DNA of 64,000 nucleotides from Lentinus brumalis. Its lineage: Eukaryota > Basidiomycota > Agaricomycetes > Polyporales > Polyporaceae. Both the position numbers and the translations under genes were made by a program. This document shows, in pieces, positions 58,170-64,000 of the stretch. Each line of letters starts with the position of its first letter. Within the stretch, counting starts at the first letter, position 1. The notes below the pieces were generated by a model. It saw only the letters and a list, made by a program, of their open reading frames with translations, searched no databases and had not been told where the DNA came from. The DNA is taken from NCBI GenBank assembly GCA_001792895.1, contig MARA01000024.1:186001-250000 (forward strand). Reading direction: 5' to 3'.

Positions 58170-59587
58170 TGCGGGGCCTCCTCCTCCTTCTTAGTAAAAC
58201 TCTTCCTGGGTAATGGCATGTGGACAGAGGCTGTATGCCAGCTGTCACTGTTCAAGAGCACACCTGAGGTACTCCCAGCCCAGCCATTCAACTAGGGACC
58301 TGCACCACCTTGTTCGGCAACAGGTTCGGCCTCCTCGTCATTGATGAGCTCTCGGCACAGTGGAGCATACACCGCAGTCCGTTGCATGCCACGTACTCCC
58401 CTGCTGTGCATGGGGGGTGGTGGGGCTCAAAACCATGCCTATCCATAATGGCCCGCTGGTAAGTGTCATCCTTGCATTGGATTGGGTGCAATTGCTTACC
58501 ACAATTTCAGGATCTGTGGCATCTTGGCCAATTGCTGGAACCATGGGCCGCCTCCATGACTTCTTCAAGAACAACATTGTTAGGCACACAATCAAGTCTC
58601 CAGCCTCGAGGCCTACAACAAAATCATCCTGAAGCTGAAGCTGTTCCCCATTGAAGAGGACATCCTCCAGGAGAACACACAGGCCATGATCAACAAGTAC
58701 AAGGGCACGTTGTCGAAGGTGGCAAAGGATTTGGGCCATATGAGTGATTTTGTCTGCATGACGAGGCTGCACCAATGAGTGCACATCCAGGATGTGCATC
58801 AGCGGGGGCAGCCACCCCGCGCGCTATGGGTGCGAGTGGCTGCCTCGGCCAGTGTATGTCCTGGACGTGTAGTTGTGCTGGGCCTCCCACACAAGAGAAA
58901 GTGCCTAAGGCAACCCCCACTCTGGTGCACATCCAGAACGTGCAGATGCGCTCAGCCCCTGTGCAAAGGCAGGCGCCCAAGGCAGCCTCTACAGTGATGC
59001 ACGTCCAGGATGTCTGTGCTGCACTATTTGTGCAATGCTCAACACCATCCTCCACCTGCTGCAGCACCATCTGGCAAACGACAACTAACTGGTCATCAAC
59101 CCCAAGCTTAAAGTGCGCGTCGCGACCTATTCAATAATCCCGACTTTCCCCGCCAGCCCCACAAGCATGACCCCGACCTTTACATGCTCAACATGCTCAT
59201 TCCACTGCTTGACTGGATGGCAAAACCGCGCAGTGACGACACTCCACCCAACAAGATTATCATCTATGTGGTGTTCCCGTCCATCAATGATCAGACAGGC
59301 AAGTCAATATGTCCTCATTGTGAACTTTAACTGATCATTGAGCAGGGGCTTGGATTCTACATCATTGAATGTTACGAGATCAATGGTGCGAAGTTGGTGA
59401 CAGTGCGCAACACATCTTCTTGTGTTCAAGAGGGCAGGGTGCAAAGGACCCTGTGTCCTCTTGCTGTCCAACATTGAGTGACGGCAATAGCAAAGAAGAA
59501 GTGAAGCAAGCCCTGGTTACGGGGAAAAACGACTTCTATTCGCGGGATGGGAACGTGGGTATGGTACAGGCTTGAATCCAAGCAAAC
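58170..59587. other. Unassigned stretch with conserved-looking coding fragments
   Basis: Two short plus-strand segments look like remnants of a real protein but are separated and broken. One reads KIILKLKLFPIEEDILQEN and continues (58,610-58,780). The other reads NPDFPRQPHKHDPDLYMLN and continues to IYVVFPSINDQTG (59,135-59,300). I do not recognise the family. Between them, 58,779-59,025 holds about three diverged copies of a motif around GTGCACATCCAGGATGTGCA. The rest shows nothing. Confidence 0.45.
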
Positions 59588-62500
59588 ATGGCCGTAATCC
59601 GAGAAATACACTCAGATGCAGAGGACTCGAAGCCCTCAAGGGCATCTGGGGCTCCTAATAAATTGCGACATCCCAATGCGCCTTCCTGGCACGCTTCGTC
59701 AGCGAGCAGCCCGAACCCTCTAAGTCACTTCTGGTGCGCCAGAGGCTGAGTCTGGAGGGTGGGCTCGCAGTTTGCCAGCGCGACCACAGCAGACTGCTCC
59801 GGCGGGATTTTGACAAGAATCTTCGCAAGTCCCCGATGGAGGCTGGTTCCGGGCAACAACTGCTTCGGCAGGAGGGCGAGGACCTCCTAGCTCTTCTAGC
59901 TCTGATTCGACCTCAAGCTCTGATACTGAGTCAGACTCGAGTGAGTTGTCTGACAGCAGCCGGTCATCATCGTCGTCGCCGGAGGGTGGCGGTAGCTCAG
60001 ATAACGGTGGCCATACCGACCGGAAGAGCGAAGCAGAGAAGCGCAGGAAGAAGAAGCAGAGGCGGACTGCAAGCGCATGCAGAAGGCAATGTCAGGGGTT
60101 AAAATTAACACGCCATTGTACAACGGAACTGCTGATCTCGATATCTTCGACAAGTGGACTTATGAAGTCGATACTTGGGGTGAGCTGCATGGCCTTGATG
60201 ACGCCCTGATGCTTAAGCTTATTGCTCAGTTCTTGATGCGACATGTAGCTATATGCCAGTCAGATTGGACCGTTAAAGGGCTATATGAAGCCTTATTCAA
60301 TTACTGCTTCCCAACTCATTACAAGGCGAACCTTCACTAGCACTCGGAGCAGGGCAAACGAGAGACTGTCCGTGACTTTGTACGCAAAATTGAGCACCTC
60401 ACTGCCCGTTTCCCAGATGTTACCGACATGCAGCTAGTGCATATCTTCTGGGAAGGGATCCACCTCCATATCCGCATCCACCTAATCAAGAAGGGCTTCA
60501 ATCCCGAAATGACTAAGCTGAGTCGATTAGTCAAACACGTGGTGCGGAAAGAGGCAGCTCACCAACAAGCTCTGAAAGCTGAGTGTGCTTTCCAGGGCAA
60601 GGTTCCGGGACGTACGTGGGGCCGGTACGCATCTCGTACAACAGGGCCACAGCCCTGGAACCTGAAGGCATCTGGAAAGCCAAGTGATTATCAGCAGCAG
60701 CATAAGAAAGAAAACCACCAAGGCTCATCAAAGCGAACCTCCCGGTCCGCTTCATCATCTGCCACTCCTGAACGGCGGGAATGGCGAATCCACTCTCCAA
60801 GGAGGAGATGCAGCGACTAAGGGCAGAAGGTCGGTGCTTTTCCTGCAAAGACACCGGACATGAGAGTCGGAATTGTCCAGTCAAGAAGAAGGCGAAGGCT
60901 CCGACCTTGTCCGCTAGCTCGGTGCGGTTCTCAAAGCTTGAAAGCTTGTCAGCTGAAGCCCGCGCAGCCGAACCCTTCCTCAAGGTTTCCTCTATCCGTG
61001 TCGGCTCATGGCCAACAGCAGGTCCGGAGATAGGGGCCGCGGAGCAAGAGGAGGCTGGGGACAATTACTGCCGACAGCTTCGAGACATGTTCGTCAGTTA
61101 TTACGACCCCCGTGAAGCAACAGCAGCCGGAATCTTACCTGAGGAACACTTCACGGTACCGACATTTGACCCTCGGGCATTGACTCGCCTTGTGCTGGAC
61201 GAATATTCGGCCCCCGACTTACATCAAGACTGGTACTGCGTGTCCCGGCGAGCGAAGAGGCAGCAGGCTTTGCTGCTCGGCGCGGTACATCCTGGAAAGA
61301 GAGCAAATAAGTCAGTCAAGCCAGCAACCCAGGCTTCGTCTTTGGAGACTGAGCGGCATGCTATAGAACGGAATGCTATGAAGCCGAAGGACTTCACCCG
61401 GGTAGTCCCAGTTCCTATTGTGGTGCAGGCCTTCGTAAACGGCCACGCAGTGCGTGCGTTGCTCGACACTGGCTCTATGGCAGATTTCCTGTCGACAACA
61501 ATTGCTGATCAGCTGAAGCTTCATGTCGACGTCCTGGCCAAGCCCTTACCGGTGCAGCTAGCGGTTCATGGCTCGCGTTCGAGCATAAACTGCTGCGCGG
61601 TAGTAGATTTTGCGTACCAGGACATAGCGACTAAGCGGTGTTTCGATATAGTCAATCTGGATGACTATGACATGATGTTAGGGACACCATACCTCTTCCA
61701 GCACCATATTGCGATTGGGCGGAACCCAGTGTGATAATCAGTCGGTACCGCTGAACCGGCCCCGGTGGAGGGCGTTGACATTGCTGTCATCATGTCAGCG
61801 GCTGCAGATCTGCTGGAGGGCGAGCTCGAGAAGCTTCGGGAGGAGCTGCGACGAGATGCACAAGACCTCTGTTAGGACGGGGCTAGGGCGGAGCTACCGC
61901 CGCTCAGAGCAGTTAACCAAAAACAAAGTTTATCAGTGGAGACCGTCCCGCTGTCCAGACACCTTGAAACCGCTGTGGAAGGAGAAGCTTACCGCGTACA
62001 CCGAGTCTAAACGATGGCAGATGGCCGCTGGAATCAACGCGTGCCCTATGTTGATGATTCTCAAGCCTCCAAGGGAGGACAGCGTGCTGCGACTTCACAC
62101 TGTAGTAGACAAAAGGCAGCAGAATGTGAATACGTATAAACTCGCGGCTCCGCTGCCAGACATCGAAGGGATCTTGCGAAACATTGTTAAAAGCATTGCA
62201 GCATCATAGACGGGAAGGATGCTTACGAATACGCGTCATCCCGGAGCACGTTCCGAGGACACTTTTTACGACGCCGGATGGGACTATGGTTAGCCTGGTA
62301 CTGCAACAGGGTAATATCAATAGCCCTGCGACTTACCAAATGGTAATGAACCATATCTTTGCTCAGTACATCGGCGTGCTCATGGACGTCTATCTGGATG
62401 ACATAGTTATTTATTCTGATACAATTGAAGACCACATGAAGTATGTATGACTGGTGTTTGATGTCCTGCGCCGCGAAAGATTTTTTCTGGGTGCGGACAA

Positions 62501-62805
62501 GATGCACTTCGCGCGGAAGTTGAAGATACTAGGGCATGTCATTGACGAGCGGGGAATAGCGATGGACCCGTACAAGGTCGATAGCGTGGTCAATTGGAAG
62601 GTTCCGACGAATCAGAGCTTACTTAGTAGCTTTCTGGGGGCCGTCAGCTACCTCGCCCCCAACTGCGAAGATATTCGCATTCCTATGGGAGTTTGAGTTC
62701 CTTTGACGGGCACAAGCAAGCCATGGAACTGGCTGGACCCCGACTGACCAGCGCGCATTTGAGCAGGTGAAAGAGACCGTGCACAAGTGGCGGAATAATC
62801 GCAGG
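59588..62805 (+). mobile_element. Ty3 element, 5' half (gag, protease, RT)
   Basis: Gag may start at ATG 59,588. Its capsid region lies around 60,100-60,560 (KINTPLYNGTADLDIFDKW), interrupted by a TAG at 60,338. A zinc knuckle (CFSCKDTGHESRNC) is at about 60,838 and the protease ALLDTGSMADFL at about 61,450. RT pieces follow: a KNKVYQWRP region, VYLDDIVIYS at about 62,390, LKILGHVIDERGIAMDP, and LSSFLGAVSYLAPNCEDIR. It ends in AFEQVKETVHKWR at about 62,800, the RT to RNase H connection. The RNase H that should follow begins on the opposite strand at 56,769. Many stops and frame changes are present. Confidence 0.87.
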
Positions 62806-64000
62806 TAGACCCACATGCTGTGCTCGCAGACGAGCCGGTCAAAGCCAAGCTTCGTCAGGACCTCGTGCAGCTTCTCGTGCCAGCAACGGCCGGGTAGAGC
62901 GACTTGCGCAGCCGCCACACCCACTCGGGAGTCTTCTCCTCGAAGCCCTCGGGCTGCTTCATGTAGACCTCCTCCTTGAGCTCGCCATTGAGATAGGCAG
63001 AGGAGATGTCCACAGACTTGAGTTTGAGGTCCTCGAGCGCAGTGATGGTGAGGATGGCTCGAATCGACGCCCACTTCGGAGTAGGGGCGAAGGTTTTGTT
63101 GTAGTAGAAACCGGGGCGCTGCAAGAAGCCTTTCGTGATGAGGCGACCCTTGTACCGCTCGATCGAGCCGTCAGCATTGCGCTTGACCCGGAAGACCCAC
63201 CGAGAACCGATGGCCTTGCGCCCGGGAGGCAGCTGGACAAGCTGGAACGTGCCGTTCTCGACGAGGGACTGGATCTCGTCTGTGCAGCCTTGAGCCACCG
63301 CTCGCGCTCCTCCGGCTCGAGCCTCATGACCTCGGAGATGGACCGAGGCTCACCAAAGTGCTCCTGGCTCGCCTTGGAGCGTGCTCGACCACCGACTCGA
63401 ATGCAACAGCCAGAGCATCGTCATACGAGAGGTAATCAACCAGCTCGTCGTCCGAGTAGACGTGCTCAACGCTGGCCATCATCACCTCGAGTGTGCACTC
63501 GAACACGTCCTCATGACCGTCCGCTAGGAGGTGATGCGGAGCCGCTGGGGGACGAGATTGCGATGTTCAAGGGCACGATCATTGAGCGAGCCTTGGAAAC
63601 GCATCGAGCGAGCAGGGAGGTGCTTCCGAGCGAGTGCAGGATACGGTTTGAAACCGCTGTGTGTGTCTGCTTCCTCGTGCGCGGAGGGGCGGCCGGCTGA
63701 GCGCGGAGGGGCTGGTGCTGGTGCAGGCAGGCTCGGAGCGCGTGATGACAGAGCAGGAGAGCCGTCGCGCGGAGCATGAGGTGCAGGGGCTGGTGCAGGA
63801 GGCACAGGAGGTGCCGGATCATCTGAATCCGCTCCCCCCTGATCAGGCAGCTCTGGCGCATCCGGACCACCAGGAATGTCCACTTTGTCGAGGGGCAGGC
63901 CAAAGACATTGATGGGGACGAACTTCCGAGATGCAAAACGAGGGATAGGATGGCGGGTGAGCTTGCCGGCAAGGCAGGGCTCGCAGACAGGGTCGGGCTT
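62806..64000 (-). mobile_element. Copia element, middle part, continuing beyond the window
   Basis: Read from 64,000 down, the pre-integrase end (CEPCLAGKLTRHPIPRFASR) passes directly to KFVPINVFGLPLDKVDIPGG. A Pro/Ala-rich linker follows, then RT (SLVENGTFQLVQLPPGRKAI, SRWVFRVKRNADGSIERYKG, SVDISSAYLNGEL). It ends at the H-bearing SMWVYLR at about 62,806. The integrase core is missing at the same junction as in the copy at 50.5-52.3 kb. At least one frame change occurs near 62,890. The 5' LTR and gag lie outside the window. Confidence 0.87.

Overview
The window looks like nuclear DNA of a filamentous basidiomycete, probably an Agaricomycete. The evidence is short GT-AG introns of about 50-65 nt with phase-consistent exons, a SPA2-type polarisome gene, a fungal SRPK-like kinase, and Ty3 chromoviruses, Ty1/copia and hAT elements typical of these genomes. 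I saw no tRNA, rRNA or CRISPR locus. All splice models here were built by hand from codon phase and splice dinucleotides.

Region 1 (1-8,300) is GC-rich and gene-dense. It holds the 3' part of an unrecognised zinc-knuckle-like gene, a small coiled-coil gene, an SRPK-like kinase (minus), an MBD4-type DNA glycosylase (minus), and, divergent from it, the first copy of an ABC1/UbiB (ADCK1-like) kinase gene. That copy is frameshifted and cut off inside exon 4.

Region 2 (8,300-17,100) has no gene I can support. It is a mosaic of diverged local duplications rich in splice-donor-like words. Region 3 (17,100-27,830) resumes with the second, 3'-complete ABC1 copy, which carries its own different frameshift. 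Two tandem paralogous P-loop NTPases of RHS/Crinkler type follow on the minus strand, only 61 bp apart, and then SPA2 on the plus strand.

Region 4 (27,830-64,000) is a 36-kb transposon island. In order it contains: AT-rich DNA without genes; a decayed Ty3 fragment (minus); a hAT transposon (minus) interrupted by a non-autonomous hAT element with a perfect 8-bp target duplication and tRNA-like internal sequence; a copia LTR split by a nearly complete, recent Ty3 chromovirus (38,310-46,452) that carries an antisense, intron-containing Zn2Cys6-like gene between pol and its 3' LTR; a 134-bp hairpin; a minisatellite; a copia 5' fragment; and a group of half-elements from 54 to 64 kb.

Those half-elements are best explained by one inversion of about 6 kb (about 56,770-62,808). 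Flipping it back joins the two halves of one Ty3 element and, at the other end, the two halves of one copia element. Both copia copies in the window appear to lack the integrase core at the same junction.

Single-base losses, several in short G/C runs, break reading frames in host genes and in the young Ty3 element alike. Sequencing or assembly error therefore has to be excluded before calling these genes dead.
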